Of a stretch of DNA of 64,000 nucleotides, positions 1 to 8,472 are shown piece after piece; position 1 is the stretch's first letter, and each line of letters begins with the position of its first letter. A program made the position numbers and the translations under genes. The DNA is from Kocuria sp. (lineage in GTDB: Bacteria; Actinomycetota; Actinomycetes; Actinomycetales; Micrococcaceae). The stretch covers positions 1 to 64,000 of the forward strand of contig JAKDJD010000012.1 in NCBI GenBank assembly GCA_030454085.1, given 5' to 3'. Under the pieces are notes generated by a model, which had not been told where the DNA came from, made no database searches, and saw only the letters and a list, made by a program, of their open reading frames with translations.

Positions 1-177
1 CCCGCGGGTCTGGGGCCCGCTGCGGGTTTGTTGCCACCCCGCGCCCGGGCCGCGCGGGGGGGGGCCCCCTCCCCCCCGTGGTCTGGGGCCCGCACGTCTC
101 TCAGGTCGTCTGCCTTGCGTTCGAGATCCGCCCGCCGGTCAGCGCCAAACCATCCCTACTCCCGGAAAGCCGTGCCC
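1..177. other. GC-rich low-complexity leader before map
   Basis: No gene is visible here. The stretch holds a run of nine G (56-64) followed by C-rich sequence (65-77, one T), flanked by a 13-base exact direct repeat, GTCTGGGGCCCGC, at 8-20 and 81-93. In most actinobacteria secY and adk lie directly before map, but no adk coding end can be read here. The homopolymers could be natural intergenic sequence or a poorly resolved stretch. Confidence 0.5.
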
Positions 178-1005
178 ATGTTCGGTCGACGAAAAATCCA
201 GTACAAGACCAACCAGGAATTGCGTGCGATGGTGCGCGCCGGAGTCGTAACCTCCCAGGCTCTCGACGCAGCCGTGGAGGCCACGGCCCCCGGTGTCACG
301 ACCGCTGAACTGGATCGATCCTTTCGCGACGTTCTCGAACGGAACGACGCGACCTCCAATTTTCTGGGTTATTACGGCTTCCCGGCCGCCATTTGTGCCT
401 CGCCGAACGACATCGTGGTGCACGGCATCCCCAACGATCGGCCGCTCGAGGACGGTGACATTGTCTCCATCGACGGGGGAGCGATCGTCGATGGGTGGCA
501 CGGTGACTCCGCCCGTACAGTCCTGGTTGGCGAGACAAGCCGCCAGGACACGGACCTCTCCGAGATGACGCGGGCCGCCATGTGGAGGGGGATCGCCGCG
601 GCGGCCTCAGCCCAGCGTGTAGGGGACATCGGAGCGGCCATCGAGTCCTTCGTCCGCAAGGAAGCCGGCGGAACCTACGGAATCGTCGAAGAATACGTGG
701 GCCACGGCATCGGAACCGAAATGCACATGGCGCCGGACGTTCCCAACTACCGGACGCGTGATTCAGGTCCCAGGATCAAGCCGGGAATGGCTCTGGCCAT
801 CGAACCGATGCTTGTGACAGGATCGACCCAGACCGAGGTCCTCGACGACGACTGGACGGTCAGAACCGTCGACGGCTCGCATGCCAGCCAATGGGAGCAC
901 TCGGTCGCCTTCCACAGGGACGGCATCTGGGTTCTCACCGCAGAAGACGGCGGCGCGAATGAGCTGGCCGCGCTGGGGGTCACCGTGGCCCCGATTCCCG
1001 ACTGA
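178..1005 (+). CDS. map: Type I methionine aminopeptidase
   Basis: A 275-residue cytosolic metallopeptidase that removes the initiator methionine from new proteins. The five metal ligands of the family are present: D99 in VSIDGG, D110 in WHGDSA, H176 in GHGIG, E209 in AIEPM and E240 in QWEHS; H82 in VVHGIP matches the substrate-binding histidine. The ATG at 178 is chosen because GGAAAG (164-169) lies 8 bases before it. A GTG at 172 is too close to that site, and the frame further upstream is low-complexity. It lies at the edge of the ribosomal-protein region, its usual place, but with rlmN rather than infA immediately downstream. Confidence 0.95.
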   Translation: MFGRRKIQYKTNQELRAMVRAGVVTSQALDAAVEATAPGVTTAELDRSFRDVLERNDATSNFLGYYGFPAAICASPNDIVVHGIPNDRPLEDGDIVSIDGGAIVDGWHGDSARTVLVGETSRQDTDLSEMTRAAMWRGIAAAASAQRVGDIGAAIESFVRKEAGGTYGIVEEYVGHGIGTEMHMAPDVPNYRTRDSGPRIKPGMALAIEPMLVTGSTQTEVLDDDWTVRTVDGSHASQWEHSVAFHRDGIWVLTAEDGGANELAALGVTVAPIPD

Positions 1006-1046
1006 TCATCGCATCACACACCGCACACAGGAAGAGGGGCACCTCC

Positions 1047-2222
1047 GTGTCATCCGAGACTTCTACCCCGGTAGAGATCACCGCGAAACCCGAACCGGGA
1101 AAGATCCTGCTCAAGGCACCCCGTCGGGGTAAGCCGCCGCGCCATATCGCCGACATGGATCTTGCCGGGCGCAAGGAGTTCCTCAAGGAACTGGGGCACC
1201 AACCCTTCCGTGCTTCCCAGCTCTCCAAACACTACTTCGAGCGCCTGGTGGACGATCCTCAGGAAATGACCGATCTTCCGGCGGACTCGCGGGAGCAGAT
1301 TGTCGCGGACGCGATGCCCAACCTGCTCACGACAGTTAACACTCTCGAGGCCGACGGCGGCGACACCCTCAAGATGGTGCACCGCCTCTTCGACGGTGCT
1401 TTGGTCGAGTCCGTGATCATGCGCTATTCCAACAGGGTGACGATGTGCATCTCGTCCCAAGCGGGCTGCGGCATGAACTGTCCCTTCTGCGCGACTGGTC
1501 AGGCCGGACTGACCCGCAACCTTTCGACCGCCGAGATCGTCGAGCAGGTGGTCGCGGGGGCTCGCATGGTCAAGAAGATGAGCGGACTGGACGGAGCCGA
1601 CGACGGCCCGGAGGAAACCAAACCGCTGCGCATCTCGAACATCGTGTTCATGGGCATGGGGGAGGCCCTCGCGAACTACAAGTCCTCTCTGGGCGCGGTG
1701 CGTCGATTGATCGACCCGTCGCCCGAGGGGATGGGCATTTCGGCCCGGAACATCACGATGTCCACGGTCGGTCTCGTTCCCGGGATGTACAAGTTCACCC
1801 AGGAAAACATCCCCGTGACGCTCGCGCTGTCCCTCCATGCCCCGGATGACGAGTTGCGTGACGAACTCATTCCCATCAACAACCGGTGGAAGGTCGATGA
1901 AGCGCTGGACTCGGCCTATGACTACTACCGCCAGACCGGTCGTAGGGTCTCGATCGAGTACGCGCTGATCAGAGATATCAACGACCAGGGCTGGAGAGCG
2001 GACCTGCTCGGCAAGAAGCTCGCCCAGCGCGGCCGAGGATGGGTCCACGTCAATCCGATCCCGCTCAACCCGACACCGGGATCAAAATGGACGGCGTCGC
2101 GCCCCGGTGTCGAACAGAACTTTGTGGAGCGTCTTCGTGCGCACGGCATCCCGACCACCGTTCGTGACACGCGCGGCTCCGACATCGACGGTGCCTGCGG
2201 ACAGCTCGCTGCCGCGAGCTGA
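1047..2222 (+). CDS. rlmN: 23S rRNA/tRNA dual-specificity adenine-C2 methyltransferase
   Basis: A 391-residue radical-SAM enzyme that methylates C2 of A2503 in 23S rRNA and A37 of some tRNAs. The iron-sulfur cluster cysteines are C141, C145 and C148 (CGMNCPFC). The C-terminal methyl-carrier cysteine is C384, in the [12 protein letters not shown] segment typical of RlmN. The GTG start at 1047 follows AGGAAGAGG by a normal spacing. It lies 41 bases after map and about 190 bases before infA. In many actinobacteria rlmN follows cdsA instead, so this position inside the ribosomal region is unusual. Function is certain from the motifs. Confidence 0.95.
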   Translation: MSSETSTPVEITAKPEPGKILLKAPRRGKPPRHIADMDLAGRKEFLKELGHQPFRASQLSKHYFERLVDDPQEMTDLPADSREQIVADAMPNLLTTVNTLEADGGDTLKMVHRLFDGALVESVIMRYSNRVTMCISSQAGCGMNCPFCATGQAGLTRNLSTAEIVEQVVAGARMVKKMSGLDGADDGPEETKPLRISNIVFMGMGEALANYKSSLGAVRRLIDPSPEGMGISARNITMSTVGLVPGMYKFTQENIPVTLALSLHAPDDELRDELIPINNRWKVDEALDSAYDYYRQTGRRVSIEYALIRDINDQGWRADLLGKKLAQRGRGWVHVNPIPLNPTPGSKWTASRPGVEQNFVERLRAHGIPTTVRDTRGSDIDGACGQLAAAS

Positions 2223-2275
2223 CGGACCAGCTGTCTGGCGAGGAACATCACAGCCCTTCGCGGAGTAGCTGGGAG

Positions 2276-2304
2276 TTAACATACCGCCAGGTATGGCGTA
2301 CACT
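2276..2304 (+). promoter_or_regulatory. Promoter of the infA operon
   Basis: TTAACA (2276-2281) and TACACT (2299-2304) are separated by exactly 17 bases, a good housekeeping-sigma promoter about 110 bases before infA. The spacer contains the inverted repeat listed separately. Confidence 0.65.
2281..2294. repeat. Inverted repeat in the infA promoter spacer
   Basis: ATACC-GCCA-GGTAT, with perfect 5-base arms, sits between the -35 and -10 boxes of the infA promoter, where a bound regulator would block RNA polymerase. Operator function is inferred from position only. Confidence 0.35.
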
Positions 2305-2413
2305 TGTGTGTTGGTTGTGTCTGCCGTGTGCGCGCCCTGCGCGCCGAGGCGGCAGAAAGAATCATTCAATTGCTCCTCGCCTACTGCGTGGGGCACCGAC
2401 GTTAGCGGAGGAT

Positions 2414-2635
2414 ATGGCCAAGAAAGACGGCGTAATCGAGATAGAGGGCTCTGTGCTGGAGGCTCTGCCCAACGCGATGTTCCGCGTTGAGCTGGACAAC
2501 GGCCACAAGGTCCTCGCACACATCTCCGGAAAGATGCGTCAGCACTACATCAGGATCCTTCCCGAGGATCGTGTTGTTGTTGAACTCTCTCCGTACGATC
2601 TCTCGCGTGGTCGCATCGTCTACCGCTACAAGTAG
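2414..2635 (+). CDS. infA: Translation initiation factor IF-1
   Basis: A 73-residue S1/OB-fold protein that occupies the A site of the 30S subunit during initiation. It begins [12 protein letters not shown] and ends RGRIVYRYK, both highly conserved in the family, and has the usual length. The start ATG is set by homology. GGAGG (2407-2411) lies only 2 bases before it, an unusually tight spacing. It is the first gene of the infA-rpmJ-rpsM-rpsK-rpoA-rplQ operon and has a promoter at 2276-2304. Confidence 0.97.
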   Translation: MAKKDGVIEIEGSVLEALPNAMFRVELDNGHKVLAHISGKMRQHYIRILPEDRVVVELSPYDLSRGRIVYRYK

Positions 2636-2666
2636 ATCTCATGCCCGCCTCGGGCGGAGTGTGAAG

Positions 2667-2691
2667 GGCACCGCCCCTCAAGGGTGGTGCC
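2667..2691 (+). other. Hairpin in the infA-rpmJ spacer
   Basis: GGCACC at 2667-2672 pairs with GGTGCC at 2686-2691, extended inward by one G-T and three C-G pairs to give a 10-base stem with a 5-base loop. No T tract follows, so an mRNA processing site or attenuator is more likely than a full terminator. Confidence 0.4.
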
Positions 2692-2766
2692 TGTCTGCGT
2701 GGACGGGATTCGACGACGCGTGGAATCCCGTAACAACTACAAGTTGCAACAACGCAAAGGAAAGCG

Positions 2767-2880
2767 ATGAAGGTTCAGCCGAGCGTGAAGCCCATCTGCG
2801 ATAGCTGCAAAGTGATCCGCCGCCACGGCGTGGTCATGGTTATCTGCAGTAACCCGCGCCACAAGCAGCGTCAGGGCTAA
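2767..2880 (+). CDS. rpmJ: 50S ribosomal protein L36
   Basis: A 37-residue ribosomal protein of the zinc-ribbon (C+) type. C11, C14, C27 and H32 are the zinc ligands (CDSC and CSNPRH). It starts [11 protein letters not shown] and ends RHKQRQG, as expected. AAAGGAAAG lies just before the ATG. It sits between infA and rpsM, its standard place. Confidence 0.95.
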   Translation: MKVQPSVKPICDSCKVIRRHGVVMVICSNPRHKQRQG

Positions 2881-3031
2881 CAGCTCTCGACGCAGCCGGT
2901 CACCGCCGGCACCCAGGAAAAGGCACCGCTCCCCATCAGTGGGATACCTCCGGATACAGAGGCCGGAGACCGGGGAAACCCGGGCAGTGATGCTGTAAAC
3001 CTCTGGATCAACTACAAGGAGAACCGCCACT

Positions 3032-3400
3032 ATGGCTCGTCTCGCAGGAGTGGATCTTCCCCGCGAAAAGCGCGTGGAAATTGCTCTCACGTACATTTAC
3101 GGCGTGGGTAGGACCCGCGCACTCGAGGCCCTGACCAACACGGGCGTCAGCCCGGATATCCGCGTCAAGGACCTCTCCGACGCCCAGCTCGTTCAGCTGC
3201 GTGACTACATCGAGGAAAACCTCAAGGTCGAGGGCGACCTCCGCCGCGAGGTGGCCGCCGACATCCGGCGCAAGGTCGAGATCGGCAGCTACCAGGGACT
3301 CCGCCACCGCCGCGGCCTTCCCGTGCACGGACAGCGCACCAAGACCAACGCGCGTACCCGCAAGGGACCGAAGCGCACGGTTGCCGGCAAGAAGAAGTAA
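3032..3400 (+). CDS. rpsM: 30S ribosomal protein S13
   Basis: A 122-residue protein of the 30S head that contacts tRNA and the 50S subunit. It starts [14 protein letters not shown], has a helix-two-turn-helix core with the GVGRTRA segment, and ends in the usual basic tail ([11 protein letters not shown]). The start follows AAGGAG (3016-3021) by 10 bases. The 150-base spacer after rpmJ holds nothing recognisable. Length matches the family. Confidence 0.97.
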   Translation: MARLAGVDLPREKRVEIALTYIYGVGRTRALEALTNTGVSPDIRVKDLSDAQLVQLRDYIEENLKVEGDLRREVAADIRRKVEIGSYQGLRHRRGLPVHGQRTKTNARTRKGPKRTVAGKKK

Positions 3401-3428
3401 TCACACTTTCGCGTAGGAGAAGTTTTTA

Positions 3429-3833
3429 ATGCCCCCAAAGACTCGTGCTGCGGCCGCTCGTAAGCCTCGCCGCAAGGACAAGAAGAATATTGTTGCCGGT
3501 CAGGCGCACATCAAGTCCACGTTCAACAACACCATCGTTTCGATCACCGACCCCTCGGGTGCCGTGATCTCGTGGTCTTCGGCCGGTGAAATGGGCTTCA
3601 AGGGTTCGCGCAAGTCGACCCCGTACGCCGCCCAGATGGCTGCCGAGTCCGCTGCAAAGCGTGCTCAGGAGCACGGCGTCCGCAAGGTTGACGTGTTCGT
3701 CAAGGGTCCGGGCTCGGGCCGCGAAACCGCTATCCGTTCGCTCCAGGCCACCGGCCTCGAGGTCGGGTCCATCTCCGATGTGACCCCGAGCGCGCACAAC
3801 GGTTGCCGCCCCCCGAAGCGTCGCCGCGTCTGA
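3429..3833 (+). CDS. rpsK: 30S ribosomal protein S11
   Basis: A 134-residue protein of the 30S platform near the E site. The conserved [15 protein letters not shown] block is present, and the C-terminus [11 protein letters not shown] is the family signature. AGGAGAAG (3414-3421) precedes the ATG. It is co-transcribed with rpsM, 28 bases apart. The usual actinobacterial rpsD gene between rpsK and rpoA is absent here, as in many Micrococcales where it lies elsewhere. Confidence 0.97.
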   Translation: MPPKTRAAAARKPRRKDKKNIVAGQAHIKSTFNNTIVSITDPSGAVISWSSAGEMGFKGSRKSTPYAAQMAAESAAKRAQEHGVRKVDVFVKGPGSGRETAIRSLQATGLEVGSISDVTPSAHNGCRPPKRRRV

Positions 3834-4005
3834 TTCAGGCGTAGCCGTCCGCCAGGCTGGTGTATCCCGTGTTTGGGAATCGCAGGCCTGGGTCTCATGG
3901 CTCTCGTCATGAGGCATCCGGGAGTCGCAACCGCGGCCCCTTATCCCTTGTTTTCCCCAACCTGTGTTGCGTCATATAGCGGATGCTCGCTGAAAGGAAA
4001 CATCA

Positions 4006-5013
4006 GTGCTCATTGCACAGCGCCCCACCCTGAGTGAAGAAGTTGTAGCGGACAACCGCTCGCGCTTCACGATCTCGCCCCTCGAACCCGGATTCGGCTA
4101 CACGCTGGGCAACTCCCTGCGTCGCACGCTCCTGTCCTCGATCCCCGGTGCCGCCGTGACCAGCATCCGTATTGACGGCGTGCTGCACGAATTCTCGACC
4201 GTGGACGGTGTCAAGGAAGATGTCACCGAGATCATCCTGAACATCAAGCAGCTGTCGGTCTCGTCCGAAAACGACGAACCGGTCATCGCCTACCTGCGCA
4301 AGCAGGGTCCTGGTGAACTGACCGCGGCAGACATCGAGGTTCCGGCCGGCGTGGAGATCCACAACCCGGACCTGCACCTCGCAACCCTGAACGCTCAGGG
4401 CAGCTTCAACGCGGAGCTCACGATCGAACGCGGTCGTGGTTACGTTTCGGCATCGCAGAACAAGGCCGGAACCGGTGAGTCCGAGGTCGGCAGGATCCCC
4501 GTCGACTCGATCTACTCCCCGGTCCTCAAGGTCACCTTCCGCGTGGCAGCGACCCGTGTCGAGCAGCGCACCGACTTCGACAGCCTCGTGCTCGACGTCG
4601 AGACCAAGGAAGCCATCGCCCCGCGCGATGCCGTCGCCTCCGCAGGAAGCACCTTGGTCGAGCTGTTCGGTCTTGCTCGTGAACTGAACACCGAGGCCGA
4701 AGGCATCGAGGTTGGACCGTCCCCCGCGGACGAGTCCATGGCCGCCGACATGGCACTGCCCATCGAGGACCTCGACATGTCCGTGCGTTCGTACAACTGC
4801 TTGAAGCGTGAGGGCATCCACACTGTGGGTGAGCTCGTGACGCGTTCCGAGGCAGATCTGATGGATATCCGGAATTTCGGTGCCAAGTCCATCGACGAGG
4901 TCAAGGACAAGCTGGCTGAGCTGGGGATGTCCCTCAAGGATTCGCCTGCGGGCTTCGACCTGGCGGCTCGCGCGGCCGAGGCCGAAGAAGTCGACGAGGA
5001 AGACTCCTTCTGA
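4006..5013 (+). CDS. rpoA: RNA polymerase alpha subunit
   Basis: A 335-residue subunit that nucleates RNA polymerase assembly. The N-terminal dimerisation domain (about 1-230) has the [20 protein letters not shown] block. A linker follows, and then a helix-hairpin-helix C-terminal domain (about 245-310; [15 protein letters not shown]) that binds UP elements and activators. The GTG start at 4006 follows AAAGGAAA. The 170-base spacer after rpsK is long for this operon and may carry an internal promoter, but no confident one is seen. Confidence 0.97.
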   Translation: MLIAQRPTLSEEVVADNRSRFTISPLEPGFGYTLGNSLRRTLLSSIPGAAVTSIRIDGVLHEFSTVDGVKEDVTEIILNIKQLSVSSENDEPVIAYLRKQGPGELTAADIEVPAGVEIHNPDLHLATLNAQGSFNAELTIERGRGYVSASQNKAGTGESEVGRIPVDSIYSPVLKVTFRVAATRVEQRTDFDSLVLDVETKEAIAPRDAVASAGSTLVELFGLARELNTEAEGIEVGPSPADESMAADMALPIEDLDMSVRSYNCLKREGIHTVGELVTRSEADLMDIRNFGAKSIDEVKDKLAELGMSLKDSPAGFDLAARAAEAEEVDEEDSF

Positions 5014-5110
5014 CCCCTCGGGCGGTGACCAGCCGACCACAGCCAACATCAAATCTCTGGTCCCCACGAGGTGATTTCGCGGGAACCATGACCAATGGAG
5101 AGAAACTGAT

Positions 5111-5839
5111 ATGCCTACTCCCACCAAGGGGCCGCGCCTCGGCGGCAGCCCCACTCACCAGCGCCTGATTCTGGCGAATATGTCCCAGCAGCTCTTCGAG
5201 CACAAGCGCATCACCACCACGGTGACCAAGGCCAAGCGTCTTCGCCCCGTGGCCGAGCGCCTGATCACCTTCGCCAAGCGCGGAGATCTGGCCGCTCGCC
5301 GTCGCGTGATGCGTTCCCTGACCGACAAGTCGGTTGTGCACGAGCTGTTCACGACCATTGCTCCGGCCATGGCGGATCGTCCCGGTGGCTACACCCGGAT
5401 CACCAAAATCGGTGCCCGCCAGGGGGACAACGCTCCGATGGCCGTCATCGAGCTCGTCATGGAGCCCGTTGCATCCAAGTCCGTGGTGGACGAAGCTACG
5501 CAGGCGGCCAACGCCGCCGCAACCGCAAACCAGTCCGGCGCCGCTGAGTCCGCTCAGGCCCCGGTTGAGACTGCGGCCGCAGAGCCCGCCGCCGAAGAGG
5601 CTGCCACCCCGGCCGCCGCTTCGGACCTCCCTGCAGGGGCCCACGCTCCGCTCGAGTCCGGAGAGGCTCCCGAAGGCTTCGAGGTCAAGGGCAACCGCGA
5701 TTCGATGAAGTACCACGTTCCCGGTTCGCGCTGGTACACCAGCACCCGCGCCGAGATCTGGTTCGACAACGCTGAGTCCGCCGTGGCCGCCGGTTACGCG
5801 CCGGCAGGCGGCGCCGCAGCCCAGAAGGTCTCCGAGTAG
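5111..5839 (+). CDS. rplQ: 50S ribosomal protein L17 with actinobacterial C-terminal domain
   Basis: A 242-residue protein, about twice the length of bacterial L17 in model species. Residues 1-120 are canonical L17 ([19 protein letters not shown]). Residues 120-175 are an Ala/Pro/Glu-rich linker. Residues about 185-235 form a small domain ([30 protein letters not shown]) resembling the sunset domain found on unrelated actinobacterial proteins. GGAGAG lies before the ATG. It is the last gene of the operon and is followed by a strong terminator. The role of the extra domain is unknown. Confidence 0.95.
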   Translation: MPTPTKGPRLGGSPTHQRLILANMSQQLFEHKRITTTVTKAKRLRPVAERLITFAKRGDLAARRRVMRSLTDKSVVHELFTTIAPAMADRPGGYTRITKIGARQGDNAPMAVIELVMEPVASKSVVDEATQAANAAATANQSGAAESAQAPVETAAAEPAAEEAATPAAASDLPAGAHAPLESGEAPEGFEVKGNRDSMKYHVPGSRWYTSTRAEIWFDNAESAVAAGYAPAGGAAAQKVSE

Positions 5840-5872
5840 GGACCGCTCTCGCGTGCATTGCACGCGGTCCTC

Positions 5873-5910
5873 ATGGCCCCGTCCACCCGTGGTGGACGGG
5901 GCCATTTCTT
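5873..5910 (+). terminator. Terminator after rplQ
   Basis: A perfect 15-base stem (5873-5887 with 5891-5905), a 3-base loop, then TTTCTT. This is the strongest intrinsic terminator in the window. It lies inside the longest open frame of truA, which shows that frame's first start codons are not used. Confidence 0.9.
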
Positions 5911-5944
5911 CGATGGTGCCGAACCCCAGCATGAAGGAAGAACG

Positions 5945-7015
5945 ATGACCCCTGCGGAGAACGACGGCGCATCTCCCGAGACCCGAGCATCCAGCCGCAA
6001 CGACGAGAATCCGGCCCCCGGCCTGACCCTTGGGGCCGATTCACCCCTGGGCGCCGAGGTGCGATCAGGTGCCCAGTCGGCGGCCCGGGAGGGGAGCCAT
6101 ATGATTCGGCGTATTCGTTTGGACCTTGCCTATGACGGTTCGGTCTTTTCGGGTTGGGCCAAGCAGCCCTCGCTCGTGACGGTCGAGGGCTGCCTGGAAG
6201 AAGCAGCCCGCTTGGTTCTGCGTCATGATGTGAGATTCACGGTCGCCGGACGCACCGATGCGGGTGTGCACGCAGATCATCAGGTCGTGCATTTTGACGC
6301 GCCCGACTCCGCGTGGGAGGGGCTGGCCGCGAGACGCGGTAAGAGTGGCGACGGGCAGTCCGATACCCCTGAGCAAGCCTTGGTGCGCAAGATGAACGGA
6401 GCCCTGGCCCGGGTTCTGTCGGCGGTCGCGCCTCCGCTGCGCCCGGGAGCGCGAGGAGCGGCCTTGGGCGCCGTCGTCGTTCGTGTGGCCAGAGCCGTGC
6501 CGTCGGATTTCGATGCCCGTTTTTCGGCACTGTCGCGGTCCTACACATATCGGATCGCAGACGGCCTGGCGAGACAGGGCCCCCTGAACAGGACAACGGC
6601 GTATTGGTGTCGTGAGCCGCTGGACGTCGATGTGCTGAATGCGGCAGGGGAGCGGCTGCTCGGTCTCCACGATTTTCTCTCCTTCTGCAAGCCCCGTCCT
6701 GGAGCCACGACGATCCGGGACCTGCATTCGGTACGGTTCGAGCGCAATGACCAGGGGTTGATCGAAGCGAGAATCAGCGCCGACGCCTTCTGCCACAACA
6801 TGGTCCGGTCGATCGTGGGGTCTTGCGTCCTCGTGGCACAGGGTGTCCGCGGCTTCGAGTGGCTCGATTCCAGGATCGAGACGCCCGCCCGGGATTCCAG
6901 CGTCCGTTTGGCGCCCCCGGAGGGCCTGGTTCTCGAATCCATCAGCTATCCGGCCGACCCGAATGAGTGGGGTCCGCGGGCGCGAAGGACTCGTTCCCGG
7001 CGCCCGGAGCGTTGA
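5945..7015 (+). CDS. truA: tRNA pseudouridine(38-40) synthase
   Basis: TruA converts uridines 38-40 in the tRNA anticodon arm to pseudouridine. The catalytic aspartate is in AGRTDAGVHA (about D105 from this start). The family blocks LDLAYDGSVFSGWA, FCHNMVRSIVG and SFCKPR are present. Two starts are possible. ATG 5945, after GAAGGAAG and just past the rplQ terminator, gives 356 residues with a 52-residue disordered N-terminus in GC3-rich codons. ATG 6101, after GGAGGGGAG, gives a standard 304-residue enzyme beginning MIRRIRLDLAYDG. The longer form is listed because the extension has coding-like codon bias, but either is defensible. Confidence 0.9.
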   Translation: MTPAENDGASPETRASSRNDENPAPGLTLGADSPLGAEVRSGAQSAAREGSHMIRRIRLDLAYDGSVFSGWAKQPSLVTVEGCLEEAARLVLRHDVRFTVAGRTDAGVHADHQVVHFDAPDSAWEGLAARRGKSGDGQSDTPEQALVRKMNGALARVLSAVAPPLRPGARGAALGAVVVRVARAVPSDFDARFSALSRSYTYRIADGLARQGPLNRTTAYWCREPLDVDVLNAAGERLLGLHDFLSFCKPRPGATTIRDLHSVRFERNDQGLIEARISADAFCHNMVRSIVGSCVLVAQGVRGFEWLDSRIETPARDSSVRLAPPEGLVLESISYPADPNEWGPRARRTRSRRPER

Positions 7016-7318
7016 GCAAACACTATGATGCGCGGTTTCCGAACGACTGATGTGGGCGAAATCGCGGTGGTGTGACTCGTGGCTGTGGATTAAGCGCAGA
7101 TACTCCGGTATAGTTACTAGCTGTTGTGCGTGTCCCACCTCGGTTCATGCGTTGTGTCTTATCCGCCCAGTTGCAGGGCAGAGGGATGAGTTCAACGGCG
7201 AGACTTCGGGACGGAACGGATGTTGTCTGGCCCTCACCCAGACCCCTTCGAGCGCACCTGATCTGGCGTGACACCCAACTAGCGCCACTGAATAATTCCG
7301 ACACGAAGGCAAATTAAC
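7016..7318 (+). other. Leader region of rplM-rpsI
   Basis: About 300 bases without a supported gene. A TATAGT box (7109-7114), preceded 17 bases upstream by TGGATT, makes a plausible promoter and would give a transcript with a roughly 200-base 5' leader before rplM. Such a long leader on a ribosomal-protein operon suggests autogenous control, but I cannot identify a known leader fold. Confidence 0.4.
7109..7114 (+). promoter_or_regulatory. Probable -10 box of rplM-rpsI
   Basis: TATAGT, with TGGATT at 7086-7091 at a 17-base spacing as a weak -35 box. It is the best promoter-like sequence in the truA-rplM gap. Confidence 0.5.
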
Positions 7319-7762
7319 GTGCGTACGTACACTCCGAAGCCCGGCGACATTGATCGCCAGTGGCATGTCATCGACGCCACCGACGTTGTCCTGGGTCGCC
7401 TTGCCAGCCAGACCGCAACACTGCTGCGCGGCAAGCACAAGCCGACCTTTGCTCCCAACCTGGACACCGGTGACTTCGTCATCATCATCAACGCCGAGAA
7501 GGTTGCCCTGACGGGCGCCAAGCTCGAGAAGAAGCGCGCCTACCGCCACACCGGTTACCCGGGTGGCCTGCGTTCCGTCTCCTACACCGAGTTGCTGGAG
7601 AAGAACCCGGTCAAGGCCGTCGAGAAGGCCGTCAAGGGCATGCTTCCCAAGAACAAGCTCGCGGCCGAGCAAATCAAGAAGCTCAAGGTCTATGCCGGTG
7701 CCGAGCACCCGCATGCTGCTCAGCAGCCCAAGACCTACGAGTTCGAGCAGATCGCCCAGTAG
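7319..7762 (+). CDS. rplM: 50S ribosomal protein L13
   Basis: A 147-residue early-assembly protein of the 50S subunit. It has [16 protein letters not shown] near the N-terminus and the [10 protein letters not shown] and [10 protein letters not shown] blocks of the family. The GTG start at 7319 follows GAAGG (7305-7309) by 9 bases. It forms an operon with rpsI, 33 bases downstream. Confidence 0.97.
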   Translation: MRTYTPKPGDIDRQWHVIDATDVVLGRLASQTATLLRGKHKPTFAPNLDTGDFVIIINAEKVALTGAKLEKKRAYRHTGYPGGLRSVSYTELLEKNPVKAVEKAVKGMLPKNKLAAEQIKKLKVYAGAEHPHAAQQPKTYEFEQIAQ

Positions 7763-7795
7763 TCGGGCCTACGAAGACAACTACAAGGAGAAATC

Positions 7796-8299
7796 GTGGC
7801 TCAGGATACTGAAGACCAGATCAACACCGAGGGCGTGGAGGCGACTAGCTACACCTCTGAGTCCTCCGCACCCGTCGTCGAGACCGCTCCGACCGAAAGG
7901 CCGGCCCTGACTGTTTCGGGCGCTGCCGTCGGTCGTCGCAAGCAGGCCGTCGCCCGCGTTCGCGTGGTCCCCGGATCGGGACAGTGGACCGTCAACGGCC
8001 GCCCGCTGGACGTCTACTTCCCGAACAAGCTGCACCAGCAGGAAGTGAACGACCCGTTCAAGCTCCTCGAGCTCGAGGGTGCCTACGACGTCATCGCCCG
8101 CGTTCACGGTGGTGGCCCCTCCGGCCAGGCCGGCGCGATGCGTCTCGGCGTTGCTCGTGCACTGAACGAGATCGACCTCGAGAACAACCGTGCGGCCCTG
8201 AAGAAGGCCGGCTTCCTGACTCGTGACGCCCGCGTCATCGAGCGCAAGAAGGCTGGTCTCAAGAAGGCCCGCAAGGCTTCGCAGTTCTCCAAGCGCTAA
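7796..8299 (+). CDS. rpsI: 30S ribosomal protein S9
   Basis: A 167-residue protein whose basic C-terminal tail ([12 protein letters not shown]) reaches the P-site tRNA. The core begins near residue 43 ([15 protein letters not shown]). The first 42 residues are an acidic Ser/Thr-rich extension (with SYTSESSAP) of the kind seen in Micrococcaceae S9, which supports the taxonomic placement. The GTG start is set by AAGGAG six bases upstream. An intrinsic terminator follows. Confidence 0.97.
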   Translation: MAQDTEDQINTEGVEATSYTSESSAPVVETAPTERPALTVSGAAVGRRKQAVARVRVVPGSGQWTVNGRPLDVYFPNKLHQQEVNDPFKLLELEGAYDVIARVHGGGPSGQAGAMRLGVARALNEIDLENNRAALKKAGFLTRDARVIERKKAGLKKARKASQFSKR

Positions 8300-8318
8300 A
8301 GCTTCCGGAGCACTCCTC

Positions 8319-8354
8319 AACCCCTCGTCGTCCCTTGGGCGGCGAGGGGTTTTG
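8319..8354 (+). terminator. Terminator after rpsI
   Basis: AACCCCTCG (8319-8327) pairs with CGAGGGGTT (8343-8351), followed by a T run. It ends the rplM-rpsI transcript. Confidence 0.85.
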
Positions 8355-8431
8355 CGTTTTCAGGGGCCTCAGAAGCTGCCCGCCCCGGTATCGGTTCGGT
8401 CTCCGGTGCGAGGTCTGCGCCGGAGAGCGCA

Positions 8432-8437
8432 TAAAAT
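8432..8437 (+). promoter_or_regulatory. Possible -10 box of ppk2
   Basis: TAAAAT lies 35 bases before the ppk2 start and after the rpsI terminator, leaving room for a short leader with the AAAGGAAAGAGG ribosome-binding site. No clear -35 box is seen. Confidence 0.45.
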
Positions 8438-8472
8438 GAGCGTGTCCGCACTGGGGAAAGGAAAGAGGTTCA

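Noticed and set aside
5858..5944. Upstream extension of truA from a start at 5858
   Set aside because: It runs through the very strong rplQ terminator (5873-5910), so this part is not translated as truA.
7126..7317. A 63-codon frame ending one base before the rplM start
   Set aside because: Third-position G/C is only about 60 percent, well below real genes here, and it has no recognisable similarity. A coupled leader peptide cannot be excluded.
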